Position numbers and translations under genes: made by a program
NCBI GenBank assembly: GCA_029817715.1
Contig: JARUPY010000534.1
Span: forward strand, 4,962,501 to 5,026,500
Source: Melastoma dodecandrum
Lineage: Eukaryota > Streptophyta > Magnoliopsida > Myrtales > Melastomataceae
DNA length: 64,000 nucleotides
Reading direction: 5' to 3'
Notes under the pieces: model-generated
Databases searched by the model: none
Told to the model about the DNA's origin: nothing
Seen by the model: only the letters and a program-made list of their open reading frames with translations
Part shown: piece by piece, positions 21,360-32,076 of the stretch
Numbering within the stretch: position 1 is the first letter of the stretch
How the letters are laid out: every line of letters starts with the position of its first letter

Positions 21360-22450
21360 CGTTTATTACTTAGATTCGGGTACTACTAGTAGTTTTATTA
21401 ATTTTATAGTTAAATTCGAAATTCTATAGAGAGTTGGTGCAGCTGCACTAGAAAGTGTTGCAGCCGCACGGTATTGTCAGATGTTGAACAGATCAGTTGG
21501 TGCAGTTACATCAGATATTCGTGCAGCTGCACGTACGGATGAGAAAGAAATATTTTATTTCCAAGATTCTCTCTACCTTTCAGATTTTGAAGACCTTTTG
21601 GGGTTGCAACTCCTTGAAGGATAAAAGAACGACTTGCTCAAGGAGGAGGGGTGCTGGACACAGGAGATCACACCGTGACACACACGGAGACGAAGACATT
21701 CAGCGAAGCTTCGAGCGATGCCTAGGGTGTTTTCCATTCCTACTTTAGTTTTGAGTTTCGGCATGAACTAAATTTTTCTTCTAGGAATATGATGAACTCT
21801 GTTGTGTAATTGCTTTCTTACTGAATTCCTTTGAACTTTCTCGTTTCGTATTTCGTTTATTTACTTCACTTGTTCTTAAAACTTGCATGCGTGTGGCCGA
21901 CGTTCGTATTGATCTCTTATGCATAGGTGAGCTCTGAGAAAGGATCTTAACAGAAGAAGTAATGGTGAAAGTAGCCTGGTTTTTGTCGTGAGAGGTAGTA
22001 GAATTAAGGTGGTATCACCGTAGACAACCAAAAGAGATAAGGACTTAATGCATCTAATTAATCATGAGCTTAGAGATAGTGATCGATTATTCAGGTAGTT
22101 CGACGGACTTCTAGAGGAGCACGATAACTATTTATTTCAGTTAGTAAACGAACGTGGAGTTGAGATAAGGAGAGGGAGACACGGGATAATAACGAAACAA
22201 CTGATGGATTTATAGTTCTAGGCTTTCTATCGTTGAATCACTTGCTTTTCTTTATTACTTATTTTTCTTATTTGCTGTTTGCTTTACTTTTACGATTTTC
22301 TAACTATTTTCTGCTTGACTTTGAAAGAGTTGGTACTGGATGATAGAAGGGCTTTCTATCGATTCCTTGTGAGAACGATACTCTACTTACTCTATATTAC
22401 TTTACGCAACTCGTGCACTTGCGGATTTAGCGAACTAATATGATCATGAA
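21360..22450. repeat. LTR-like AT-rich stretch with GTGCAGCTGCAC palindromes
   Basis: Four imperfect copies of GTGCAGCTGCAC lie in 21436-21533 (two exact). The right part has text resembling the end of gypsy LTRs (AGAACGATACTCTACTTAC, CTCGTGCACTTGCGGA). No paired LTR or coding region is seen, so this is a tentative solo or fragment LTR. Confidence 0.4.
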
Positions 22451-23650
22451 AACTAATAGGCGCTCGCTAAATACCGATCACCCAAACCAGTGGTCACCCA
22501 CAGAGATCGACTGCACCAGTAAGGCTTTTAGCCCAATCATGAACCGTACAGGTCGCTTGCTCCTACTGTAGAATATAAACTCGGACATCCACTCGAGATA
22601 AAATTTAAATTCTTCCCATGGCCTCAACGTTTGATGGACATACTCATATATTACTTGATCATGTTACTGACTAAGGGTTGAACTCAAACTGATCCTCACC
22701 TAGAGAGTGAAAGCAAAGAAGAGGCCCGTGGGCATAACAACCAAATAAAAAACAAACATCTTCAAGAGCAATAAACATAAGCCCTTGAGAACAATTTAAT
22801 ATACATAAACCCAGATACGAAGTGTCATGACTGTTGGGATATTGAGATATTGGAAAGATAATAAAAGTCATTTAATGAATGCCGAATAGACTCAGAATTG
22901 AGATAAGGGGATGGCCTGCTTTTCACCTTTATAGCCAGTAGCCTTAGCTTGGACCATGACCTTCATCCAAAAAATCACATCGTAATATCACCGTTCGTTG
23001 GACGAGCAGTATTGCCTTTTTTTTACGTTAGTTTAACGATGAATATTGCCCAAAAGAATCCATTTGGACGAAAAACTTGAGTTCGTTTTTTCAACAGCGA
23101 GCTGGCGCCGTTCACGAGGATGCTTACTTTAAACTACGTCGAGGTGTTGGGTTGGGGATGGGGGGTTGGAGTGCAGACGTACGCATTGCCACGTAACTTG
23201 GATACATATTGACGTGGGGCCCAACTTGGCCCAAAAGAGGGATGGCCGACGGTGATTCGAATTAATTTTTTTTTTGGGGGGAGGGTGGGGGGGGGTAATT
23301 AAGACAAGAGCCACACGAACAAATTAAAGGGGAAACGCCAGTGATGAATTCCAACAGGGACTTAACAATTTGGCTCCATAACAACACCAAGGCGAAACGA
23401 TCCAATTCGAGTGGAACCAAGAGGGAACATGACGAGGTAGAAGCGGATGTGTGTGTGTGATTGTTGTGTACTAAAAACCACGTGTAATGATGGGTAAAAG
23501 GCTAACTCTAGCATCAGACCCTTTCCTTGGTTCTTTCTTTTTTTTTTTTAACGTGACCCACCCACCAGTTGATATCATCGCAAAAAGCATTGGGTTCATC
23601 AAAACTTAAAAAGTCGTGTGTGTGTGTGTGTGTGTGGTGGGGTCCCACTC
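22451..23650. other. Intergenic region upstream of PRA1
   Basis: No gene recognised. Contains poly-G/T runs near 23265-23297 and a (GT)n microsatellite near 23620-23636. Confidence 0.5.
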
Positions 23651-23727
23651 GGAACGTGACATGATATGTGGCCTGTCGTTACTAAATTATTTTTAACAAA
23701 TATTCCACCCCCCCCCCCTCCCTCCCG

Positions 23728-23737
23728 TATAAAAAAA
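23728..23737 (+). promoter_or_regulatory. Putative TATA box of PRA1 gene
   Basis: TATAAAAAAA 67-76 bp before ATG 23804, after a C-rich run. Spacing fits a short leader. Confidence 0.5.
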
Positions 23738-23803
23738 ATCGATGTTCTCACCACCACCACCCTCTCCACATTCCTTAGAAGAGCTCAGCCCTCCGTCCCA
23801 GGG

Positions 23804-24373
23804 ATGACCACCTACGGCGCCATCCCCGCCTCCTCGTCCCCGCTACAATCCCCTAGCCTCGACTACATCTCCCGCGCCCGTGACCGCATCAAGTCCGACA
23901 TCGCCCAGTGCCGCCCCTGGCGCCAGGTCCTCGACCACCGGGCCCTCTCTGTCCCTCCCGGGTACTATGACGCCTTCTCCCGCCTCCGCGCCAACCTCTC
24001 CTACTTCAGGACCAACTACGCCATCGTCGTCCTCCTCGTCGTCTTCCTAAGCCTGCTCTGGCACCCGATCTCGCTCATTGTGCTTGTCGTCACCATGGCA
24101 GCCTGGCTCTACCTCTACTTCCTCAGGGACGAGCCCCTGGCCGCCTTCGGCCGCGCTGTCGATGACAGGGTGGTGCTAGGGGTGCTGTCCGTGCTGACGC
24201 TGGTGTTCCTCTTCCTGACGGACGCAACGGTCAACATCCTGGTGGCGTTGCTGGTCGCGGCGGCGGTCGTGGCCGTGCACGGGGCGTTCAGGCGGACGGA
24301 CGACGTGGACGAGGAGGAAGGGGGCGGCCAAACTCGCGGATTGATGACGACCGTGGGATCTTCGCCTTCGTGA
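23804..24373 (+). CDS. PRA1 family protein (prenylated Rab acceptor)
   Basis: Intronless 189-codon gene. Start chosen at ATG 23804 (MTTYGAIPASSSP), the usual PRA1 N-terminus; the longer frame from 23666 begins with implausible low-complexity sequence and overlaps the TATA box. The central PRA1 domain includes RPWRQVLDHRALSVP, then YYDAFSRLRANLSYFRTNYA. Two hydrophobic blocks follow (about residues 74-110 and 123-160), each able to form a pair of membrane segments, separated by a short charged loop (RDEPLAAFGRAVDDR). The acidic C-terminus has DDVDEEEGGG. Family members sit in ER/Golgi/endosomal membranes and act in Rab-linked vesicle traffic. The coding part is GC-rich against an AT-rich surround. 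Subgroup (F/E-like) not certain. Confidence 0.9.
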   Translation: MTTYGAIPASSSPLQSPSLDYISRARDRIKSDIAQCRPWRQVLDHRALSVPPGYYDAFSRLRANLSYFRTNYAIVVLLVVFLSLLWHPISLIVLVVTMAAWLYLYFLRDEPLAAFGRAVDDRVVLGVLSVLTLVFLFLTDATVNILVALLVAAAVVAVHGAFRRTDDVDEEEGGGQTRGLMTTVGSSPS

Positions 24374-24891
24374 TCGGGGCTTTCTCGTTTGCATTCCTAA
24401 TGTCTTTTGTTTTGGTTGATCTGGTGTCGTTGGGACAAGTAGTTTGTTCAGTTGGGACTGTTGGGAGTCGGCAAACGTGGATAATCATGATTTGTTGTCG
24501 GGATCCGAGTAGTTTTTAAGATGTGGTGGGCTGGGAGCAAATCAATTTTGCCATTGATTTTATCTCAAAAACCATATTAAATTAATGACCAATCACGTCA
24601 AATTTAATTATCATAAAGACTATTTAAATAATTCATCTGTATTAATAAATTTTCCAAGACTTTGAGGACTAATTTGTAATTCAAAATTTGCATCCTTCTG
24701 GCACTCAGTGGGGCCGTCGCTGGACGATGGCAAGGCCGCGAGATTTACAACCTCTTCCGCCACCATCCTGGTTTTTTATTCCTGACAGGTCGTTGGTTTT
24801 CGCTCTCGCGGAGTTTCGTGTTGTTTGCTTGGTTTTCGGGAATTGAAGTGCAGCCTGTGTGATGACTTGAGGTTCAGTGATTATGAATCAA
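24374..24891. other. PRA1 3' flank
   Basis: AT-rich untranslated or intergenic sequence up to the end of the Copia C fragment. No gene seen. Confidence 0.5.
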
Positions 24892-25862
24892 CTAGCTAGT
24901 TGATCGATTAGGTGAGACATCAACTAGATTCGATTCAAAACATACTAGAACAGAAGAGTTACCTCCAGACTTATTTTGCTCAAGTCGAGCCTTAAGCTTA
25001 AAACAATCCTTCTTCATATGTCCTAACTTTTGGCAATAGAAACATTTGATATCCTTTTTAGAGACAACCTTTGAACCTCCCTCACTCTGATCGTGACCAT
25101 GCCTCTTAAAGCCCATATTCTTAGAAGCACCGGGGTGAAAACGCTTAGAGTGCTTCTTACCCTTCACAAAAGGAGGTCTAGAAGAAGACACAAGAAAGGC
25201 ACTCTCACTCTTCTCCCTCTTAAGTTTCTCCTCCTCCGCCATACACTTACTAATGAGATCATTGATAGTCCAACTCTCGTTTTGGGAAATAAAGCCAGTT
25301 TGATATGAGAGAAATTCGGAGGCAAGGAATTGAGAGCATGAAGAATGATGAACCTATCTGGGAGAGGAATCTCAAGGCTTTTTAGTTTGGATTGGAGGGA
25401 AATCATTTTCAGAATATAGTCTCTCACTCCTCCCACATTGTCATAAGACATACTCGTCAGCTTTTTCAACAGGACACTAGATTCAGCCATATCGGGTACA
25501 AGGTACCTATCTCCAAGAGCAGTAAGCAACTCCTTAGCAATGGAAGCCTCAGGTAACCCACTCAACAGATGTTCTGAAATTGATCTCCTCATGGCTAGAA
25601 GACTCATATAGTTCGAATGCTCCCACTTGCTAAAATACTCCCTTTCCATTGGGGTACTAGCCTCAGTAAGCGGAGTGGGGCGATCCACTTGCAAGGCTAA
25701 ATCCAGATTTACAAATCCCAGGGCATACAGAAGCTCATCCTTCCACTTATTGAAATTAGATCCATTTAGGACCTCAACTACGCCAACACCGGTATTGTTC
25801 AAGGCAATAGTGACTGAAACAAGAGGAACAAATACATGAGTGAACATAACAGCAATAGTCAT
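24892..25862 (-). pseudogene. Copia C gag (frameshifted)
   Basis: Copia Gag of the UBN2 type. The 25862-25164 frame has VLNGSNFNKWKDELLYALG, LLSGLPEASIAKELLTALG, SSVLLKKLTSMSYDN and DRFIILHALNSLPPNFSH. After a frameshift near 25240 the second part (25242-24892) has a lysine-rich stretch and a zinc knuckle CFYCQKLGHMKKDC (CX2CX4HX4C). An intact gene would encode the capsid/nucleocapsid; this copy is broken and has no downstream pol. Confidence 0.8.
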
Positions 25863-25990
25863 TTACATAGACTATCAACCAGAGAGCCTCAAACAACGCC
25901 AAATGCAGTAAATCCAACACCTTTGGGCAGAAGGACCCCACACCAGCAAAGTCAAGACACTCTAGCAACCCTCAACAAGTCCGAGAAAAT

Positions 25991-26245
25991 CCCACCTGTC
26001 ACTTTGAGTGAGCCGCTTTGGCAGCCAAGCACTCAAAGCACAAATATGAGATAACTCACTTGCTGAGAACACGCGCGATTGTAAGAAAACCCGGTTGTCA
26101 CTCAGGTCGAGTCGCTTTGGCAACCAAACGACCAGAGCACAAATCCAAAAGCCGCTTACCCTTAATGCACATGCCCGTGAGATGACCCACCTGTCACCGT
26201 AAACGAGCCACTTTGGCAGCCAAACGCTTACAGCACAAATGTGAA
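25991..26245 (-). repeat. Three ~100-bp leader repeats forming covarying hairpins
   Basis: Each unit has a near-constant flank (CCCACCTGTCAC on the plus strand), a 9-base arm, a conserved 19-base middle containing CTTTGGCAGCCAA, the opposite arm, then CACAAAT. Plus-strand arms: CTTTGAGTG/CACTCAAAG (26002-26010, 26030-26038), CTCAGGTCG/CGACCAGAG (26101-26109, 26129-26137), CCGTAAACG/CGCTTACAG (about 26197-26205, 26225-26233). Arms differ between units but pair within each. Confidence 0.8.
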
Positions 26246-26509
26246 AACACCGACAAGTTCACTCATAAAGATCACATGTTCCCTTAGTCACATATGTACG
26301 CTCAATAATAACCCTTTTTTTTTATAGGGACTTCCGCAACTGCGGCGCGCGGTAACAGAATGTTCCGCAGCGGCGGAGGGACGTCTGTTCGTCTTCCTCT
26401 AAACCTAATTTCGCGAAAACCGATCCTAATCACCAGAATCGATCCCAAATCGCGAAATCTTTTCAGAAATACATAATCAAACATCGTGCGGATCCCAAAT
26501 CGACAAACG

Positions 26510-26525
26510 GTTGCTATGATACCAC
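26510..26525 (-). other. Copia C primer-binding site
   Basis: TGGTATCATAGCAACC on the minus strand, next to the LTR end TTACA. Resembles the copia initiator-Met primer site TGGTATCAGAGC. Confidence 0.7.
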
Positions 26526-26526
26526 A

Positions 26527-27059
26527 TGTAAGCGAATCTAATCGCTAACCCAAGATCACCGTATCGATTTGGGACACCAAGAACGGGGAAAACGGAGGCG
26601 TACCTGATTGCGCCATGATCTCCAAGAGAAAGAACGCGGAAGTGACGATCCTTAGCAGCAATCCGGAAGAGACGAACAGTATAATCTGCAGCAAGAAAAA
26701 CGGCGCCCTAGGTCTTCCCCTTTCTTCTGATAAAACGGCCGATGGAACAACAATCCTTAGGTTATCAGCGAAAGAGGGGACCTAGCGCTTACATTAATCG
26801 ACGGGCCCTTCCATCACGGGCTTACGCCGATACTTGGCCTACACCGAATTGCCGTCCAGCCCACATCATACAATAACCGAGATGTCGCAAAAGTCCATAA
26901 CAAAGATCACCGAACCTCAATGGACTATCATGCATTGTCCCGTAATCAACATACAACCCGTTTTTTTTTAAGATAGATAAAATATAATTAATTATAGCCC
27001 AAAGGAATTTTATAAACAAAACAAAAGAAAGAAAATAAAGGTTCAATAAAATTCCAACA
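26527..27059 (-). repeat. Copia C 5' LTR (533 bp)
   Basis: Minus-strand sequence starting TGTTGGAATTTTATTG and ending GATTCGCTTACA next to the primer site. No second copy in the window, so edges rest on TG...CA and the primer site. Confidence 0.6.
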
Positions 27060-27424
27060 ACACGGACCAGGTCGATCATCTAAATAAAAGGGAGGCTGCT
27101 AGTTGCTCATGATAAAATTAGCTTTTGAAGTTCCGCTTAGAATTCACGCACAGCAGAAGGAATAAAATTAGATTCTTTTTTAATGCTCAAAATAATGAGA
27201 TCATCGGTATAAAATATTTTTGAATAAATAAGAAAATTAATCTTACCCTAAAATTGTACCTTGAAATTTCCGACGAAACAAAAATAATAAAAAATAATCG
27301 ATCGAGAGCCCATGTGACTCTTCCAAATGTATCCATCCATACACACACGATCACGAACCTCTCAACGATCCCTTAGATGTTAGCATCTTCGACAAATAAC
27401 TTTTCGGAAATAAAACCTCAAAAC
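27060..27424. other. AT-rich spacer between Copia C and Copia B
   Basis: No gene or repeat recognised. Confidence 0.4.
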
Positions 27425-27863
27425 TGTTGAAAGTAATTTATGATCAAGATTAATGGATGTTAAAGTTAGTAATCGAAATAATATTTAAGTGGGTCATTAA
27501 GTAGCGTATTTAAGTATATGATTAAATATGTCATTTAAAGTGTCGGTTTCTTTTGACATTTGGTTTTCCTACTCCTCCCTATATATAAAGGGACGTGAAG
27601 ACATTTCATGTAAGTAAGAGAAAAAGAGAGAATGTTTAAAAAAAATTAAAAAATTAAAAAAACAGAAAATATGCCACAGAAGCCCACCCATAGGGTCACA
27701 GAAGCCGGCCAATCACCTGAACAAGAGAATCGTAAAAAAAAGTGGTCAAAGATACCAGCCCGGTTCAGCGTGTGGGGGAGTATTGAAAATGAGATTATAT
27801 AGTATGACACGCTTTTACCTAACAGTTCGAGCTTTTATGACAGTTGGCGTTGTCTGTTGTACA
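27425..27863 (+). repeat. Copia B 5' LTR (439 bp)
   Basis: Starts TGTTGAAAGTAATTTATG and ends GTTGTACA before the primer site. Has a TATATAAAG promoter-like site near 27582. Matches both halves of the split 3' LTR. Confidence 0.85.
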
Positions 27864-28017
27864 AATTTGGCATCAGAGCGCAGAAGGTCATGTCTGCATC
27901 CGCTAGCATCATGTTCTTTACTTTTTCTCCCAACCAAATCCCCATCTTCGACTATTAGAGTTCTCAAATGGAGACCATTTTCCTTTCGTAAGATCTATGG
28001 AAACTTGTGGAGGAAGG

Positions 28018-28813
28018 CTACGAAGAAGTTCCAGAAGGAATCTCTCTTTTAGAAGGTGACAACACTTCCGCAGAATGTGTCATCAATCCCACAGAAGATG
28101 AGCAGAAGGCATACAAGGAGAATGTCATGAAGAATGCCATGGCTCTACGCGTTCTGCAACAATCCAAGGATATTCGGCCTGAATAAGGTGAATGAAGCGT
28201 GGGAGGTCCTAAAGAGGAGTTTAAAGGGTTACAGAAGGTGATCTCTATAAAGCTGCATAACCTTTGGAGAGACTTCGACAATCTAGCCATGAAAGACGCA
28301 GAAAACATCAAAGACTACTTCTCAAGGATTGTGGAAATCCTCAATCAATTGAAGAGTTGCGGAGAAGACGTCCGAGATCGAAAAGTCGTGGAGAAAATCC
28401 TCAGAAGCTTGCCACAGAAGTTTGAGCATGTGATAACCATGATTGAAGAGATGAAGGATCTCGCAGAAGTTTCCATATATGAATTGATGGGTTCTTTAAA
28501 TGCCCATGAGAAACGGGTCAGCAAGTACACAAAAGTTGAATGTTTCTGAGCAGAAGTAAGAACGTTCTGGAAATAACAGAAAATCCTACGAGATGACAGA
28601 GGCAGAGGCTATGCAGAAGGACGACCGGAAGGTCATCCCAGAAGCAGTCATGGAGAAGCAGAAGCAGGATGCCGTATCTGCAGAAAGAATAATCATGAAA
28701 CAAAATATTGTCGTTTTCGATGCAGGAGATGCAAGTTCCCAACTCATTCAGATCGTAATTGCTGGTACAAAGATAAATAGCAGAAGCATGAATAGAAGCA
28801 TGAGGACAGAAGC
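28018..28813 (+). pseudogene. Copia B gag (broken)
   Basis: Recognisable copia Gag: NAMALRVLQQS, EEFKGLQKVISIKLHNL, IKDYFSRIVEILNQLKSCGE, VVEKILRSLPQKFEHVITMI, then stop at 28549. A shifted frame (28593-28820) covers the region of the nucleocapsid. Internal stops near 28180-28200. Confidence 0.75.
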
Positions 28814-30168
28814 TTGGTAAATTTCTCTAAGGAAGATGAAACTTCTAAAGTTTTCTATTCTTCCTCTAACACCGTGCAAGATATGAATGAGATATGGTTC
28901 CTCGATAGTGGGTGTAGTAACCATGTCACAGGGATCAAGAAGAACTTTGTGGAGCTTGATGAGAAATATAACTCTCTCTTGGAACTTGGAGATAGCAAGA
29001 AGTTAAAGATAGAAGGTAAATGTGTTGTTTCGGCAGAAGGTCAACAAAAGAGTATGCACGACGTTTTCTACACTCCAGAAATTGCACAGAACCTACTAAG
29101 TGTAGGATAAATGATGAAAAATGGACATAAGTTGGTTTTTGCAGAAGGTCAATGTGAGATAACAGACAGAAATGGACAGAAGGTCACAGTCGTGAAGATG
29201 ATGTCTAACAATTTGTTCCCTTTAAAGATGATTCCTTGCAGCAATGTGGTTCTCAAAACTGAGGTTGTAGATGATTTTCATCTTTGGCATCTCAGGTATG
29301 GACATTTGAACAGGAAAGGGCTAGCTCTACTGAAGCAGAAGGATATGGTGGTAGGACTACCTTCTATACAAGCTACAGAAGGTGACGTCTATGAAGGATG
29401 TGTCTTCAAAAAACATCATCGTCTTCCATTCCCAAACACATCATGGAGAACTCAAGTCCCTCTCGAGCTGGTTCATGCAGATATTTGTGGACCGACTCAG
29501 ACTCCGTCTTTCGGTAACAGAAGATACTTTCTATTGTTCATAGATGACTACACTAGAATAATTTGGATTTATTTTCTTGAGAGGAAGTCAGATGCTTTCA
29601 CCACCTTTATGAAGTTCAAAGCACTTGCAGAGAATCAAAGTGGATATAAGAATAAGGCCTTGAGGACAGATCACGAAGGAGAGTTTCTGTCAAGACCATT
29701 CTTGGACTATTGCCAACAGAAGGGGATACAGAGGCAGTTGATTGTGCAGTATTCTTCACAGCAGAATGGAGTCGCAGAAAGAAAGAACAGAACCATAGTT
29801 GAGATGGCCAGAAGCAGCTGAAGGGCAAAGGTCTACCTAACAAGTTCTAGGCAGAACCTGTTAACACATCTGCCTACCTTCTGAACAGATCCCCTACAAA
29901 AGCAGTTAAGGACAAGACACCATATGAAGCGTGGTAGAGGAGGAAGCCCGAGGTAAATCATTTGAAAGTATTTGGGTGTATTGGAGATGCACTCGCACCT
30001 TCTCAAGGAAGAGAGAAGTTTGATGAGAAAGGTGAGAAGTTGATTTTCATCGGATATAGTGACGAATCGAATGGATATCATCTATATAATCCAAATATTG
30101 ATAAGTTAATTCTGTCGAGAGATGTTATCTTTGATGAACATACAGCTTGGAGTGGCAGGAATAGTCTT
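28814..30168 (+). pseudogene. Copia B protease and integrase (broken)
   Basis: Protease with the intact-looking motif IWFLDSGCSNHVTG. A stop near 29110 separates it from GAG-pre-integrase/integrase (DFHLWHLRYGHLNRKGLALL, VHADICGPTQTPSFGNRRYF, FIDDYTRIIWIYFL, RTDHEGEFLS, QNGVAERKNRTIVEMA), which stops at 29821. The integrase end (VFGCIGDALAPSQGREKF... IFIGYSDESNGYHLYNP) follows in another frame (29962-30174). Confidence 0.8.
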
Positions 30169-30170
30169 CT

Positions 30171-31908
30171 ATGACTCAGATGTTCCAGTATACAGAAGCA
30201 GTTGTACAGAACCCTATCAGAATAACAGAAGTAGCAGCAGAAGTTACAGTACAGAATCTCATCGGAACAACAGAAGCTAGTTCGTCTAAAACCATTCCAA
30301 AAGCAAAATGTACTATTGGAGATACACCACCAAGGAGGTATCGATCATTCACTGAAATTTATGAGCAAGCTAACTTTTCTCTTGCTGCATTTGAGCCACA
30401 GAACTTTGAGGAGGCAACCAAAGAAGAAAAATGGAGAAATGCCATGAAGGAGGAGATGACTTCTATAGAGAAGAATGACGCGTGGTCATTGGTCGATCTC
30501 CCAGAAGGAAAAGAAGCTATCGGATTGAAGTGAGTCTATAAGATCAAGTATAATGAAGATGAAAGTGTGCAAAGTATAAAGCTCGCATCGTAGCAAAAGG
30601 CTATTCACAGAAGCCTGGCATTGATTTTACAGAAACTTTTGCTCCTGTAACAAGGATGGAAAAAATCCGTGATGTTCTAGCCATTGCAGCACATAAGGAG
30701 CTTGAAGTATTCTATCTTGATGTCAAGTCAGCATTTCTGAACGGAGTACTAGAAGAAGAAGTCTACGTAGAGCAACCACAAGATTCGTGATGAATCGCAC
30801 AGAAGACAAAAGTTTATTGACTGCATAAGGCTTTATACCATTTGAAGCAAGCACTAAGAGCGTGAAATTGCATAATTGATTCCTACCTACAGAAGAAAGG
30901 ATTCTCCAGAAGCTCAGTAGAACCTTCGTTATACATATAGAAGGTTGGTCCTGATTTTCTAATAGCATGTCTTTATGTGGATGATTTTATCTACACTAGC
31001 ACCAGCAGAAGCTTGCTGCAGAAGTTCAAGGAAGCAATGATGGAAGAATTTGAGATGACAGATCTTGGCTTGATGAAGTATTTTCTCGGACTTCAAGTGA
31101 AGTAGAAGAAATGAGAGATTTTCTTTTCTCAAGATAAGTACATAGCAGATCTATTAAAGAAGTTCCGTATGGAGAATGCGAAGTCAATTTCTACTCCAAT
31201 GTCACTCAATGAGAAGTTACAGAAGGAAGATTCTACAGAAGACTTTGATTCGAAGATCTACAGAAGCCTGGTTGGTTCTCTTATTTATCTCACTCACACT
31301 AGGACTGATATTGTTCATTCTGTGAGTTTGCTGTCTAGATTCATGAGCAACCCCAGCAGAACTCATTTCACAGCAGCAAAAAGGGTTCTACGCTATCTAA
31401 AAGGCACACAGAAGGTCGGACTAAAGTATACAAAAGAGCAGAAGGATGATTTAGTGGGTTATGTAGATAGTGATTGAGCAGGAAGCTTGGATGATCGTAG
31501 AAGCACATCAGAATACCTGTTTTGCATTGGAACAATTCATGGAGTTCAAAGAAGCAAAGCACTGTTGCTTTCTCATCTACAGAAGCTGAGTACATCGCAG
31601 CAAATGAAGCAACAAGAGAAGTTGTCTGGCTCAGAAGGTTAATTCTATAGTTACAATAGAAGGTGGACAAGCCGACAACAATCTTCTGTGATAACCAATC
31701 TGCAATTGCTATGATCAAGAATCCAGTTTTCCATGCAAGATTGAAGCACATAGAACTTCGTCATCATTTCATCAGAGAGATGTTTTCGCAGAAGGAGATT
31801 CTTCTAGAGTTCATCCGCACCCATGATCAACCCGTAAATGTTCTTACAAAGGCAGTGTTTTCTGAGAAGTTCGAGACATTCAAAGATTTCTTGAAGATCA
31901 TAAATTAA
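30171..31908 (+). pseudogene. Copia B reverse transcriptase and RNase H (broken)
   Basis: Starts with the linker and RT N-terminus (RRYRSFTEIYEQANFSLAAF, KWRNAMKEEMTSIEKNDAW). The core is in several frames ([39 protein letters not shown], active-site YVDDF near 30975). The 31169-31477 frame has KIYRSLVGSLIYLTHTRTDI and AAKRVLRYLKGTQKVG. RNase H ends with FCDNQSAIAMIKNPVFHARL and stops at 31908. Frameshifts and stops make it inactive. Confidence 0.8.
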
Positions 31909-31915
31909 AAGGGGG

Positions 31916-32076
31916 TTTTGAAGGTAATTTATCATCAAGATTAATAGGTATTAAAGTTAGTAACAGAAATAATATTTAAGTGGGTCATTAAGTAGCGCAT
32001 TTAAGTAGATGATTAAATATGTCATAGAAGGTGTCGGTTTCTTTTGACATTTGGTTTTCCTACTCCTTCCTATATA
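31916..32076 (+). repeat. Copia B 3' LTR, first part
   Basis: Follows AAAAGGGGG. Matches the first ~160 bp of the 5' LTR up to CCTATATA, where the solo LTR begins. The terminal TG has mutated to TT. Confidence 0.85.

Larger units (their letters stand above)
24892..27059 (-). mobile_element. Copia C: 5' half of a minus-strand copia element (LTR, leader, gag)
   Basis: Read on the minus strand: an LTR from TGTTGG (27059) to TTACA (26527), a primer site TGGTATCATAGCAACC (26525-26510), a ~650-bp leader with three hairpin repeats, then gag (25862-24892). No protease, integrase, RT or second LTR follows, so the element is truncated after gag. Confidence 0.75.

Noticed and set aside
23666..23803. 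N-terminal extension of PRA1
   Set aside because: Would include the TATA box and poly-C leader; family start fits ATG 23804.
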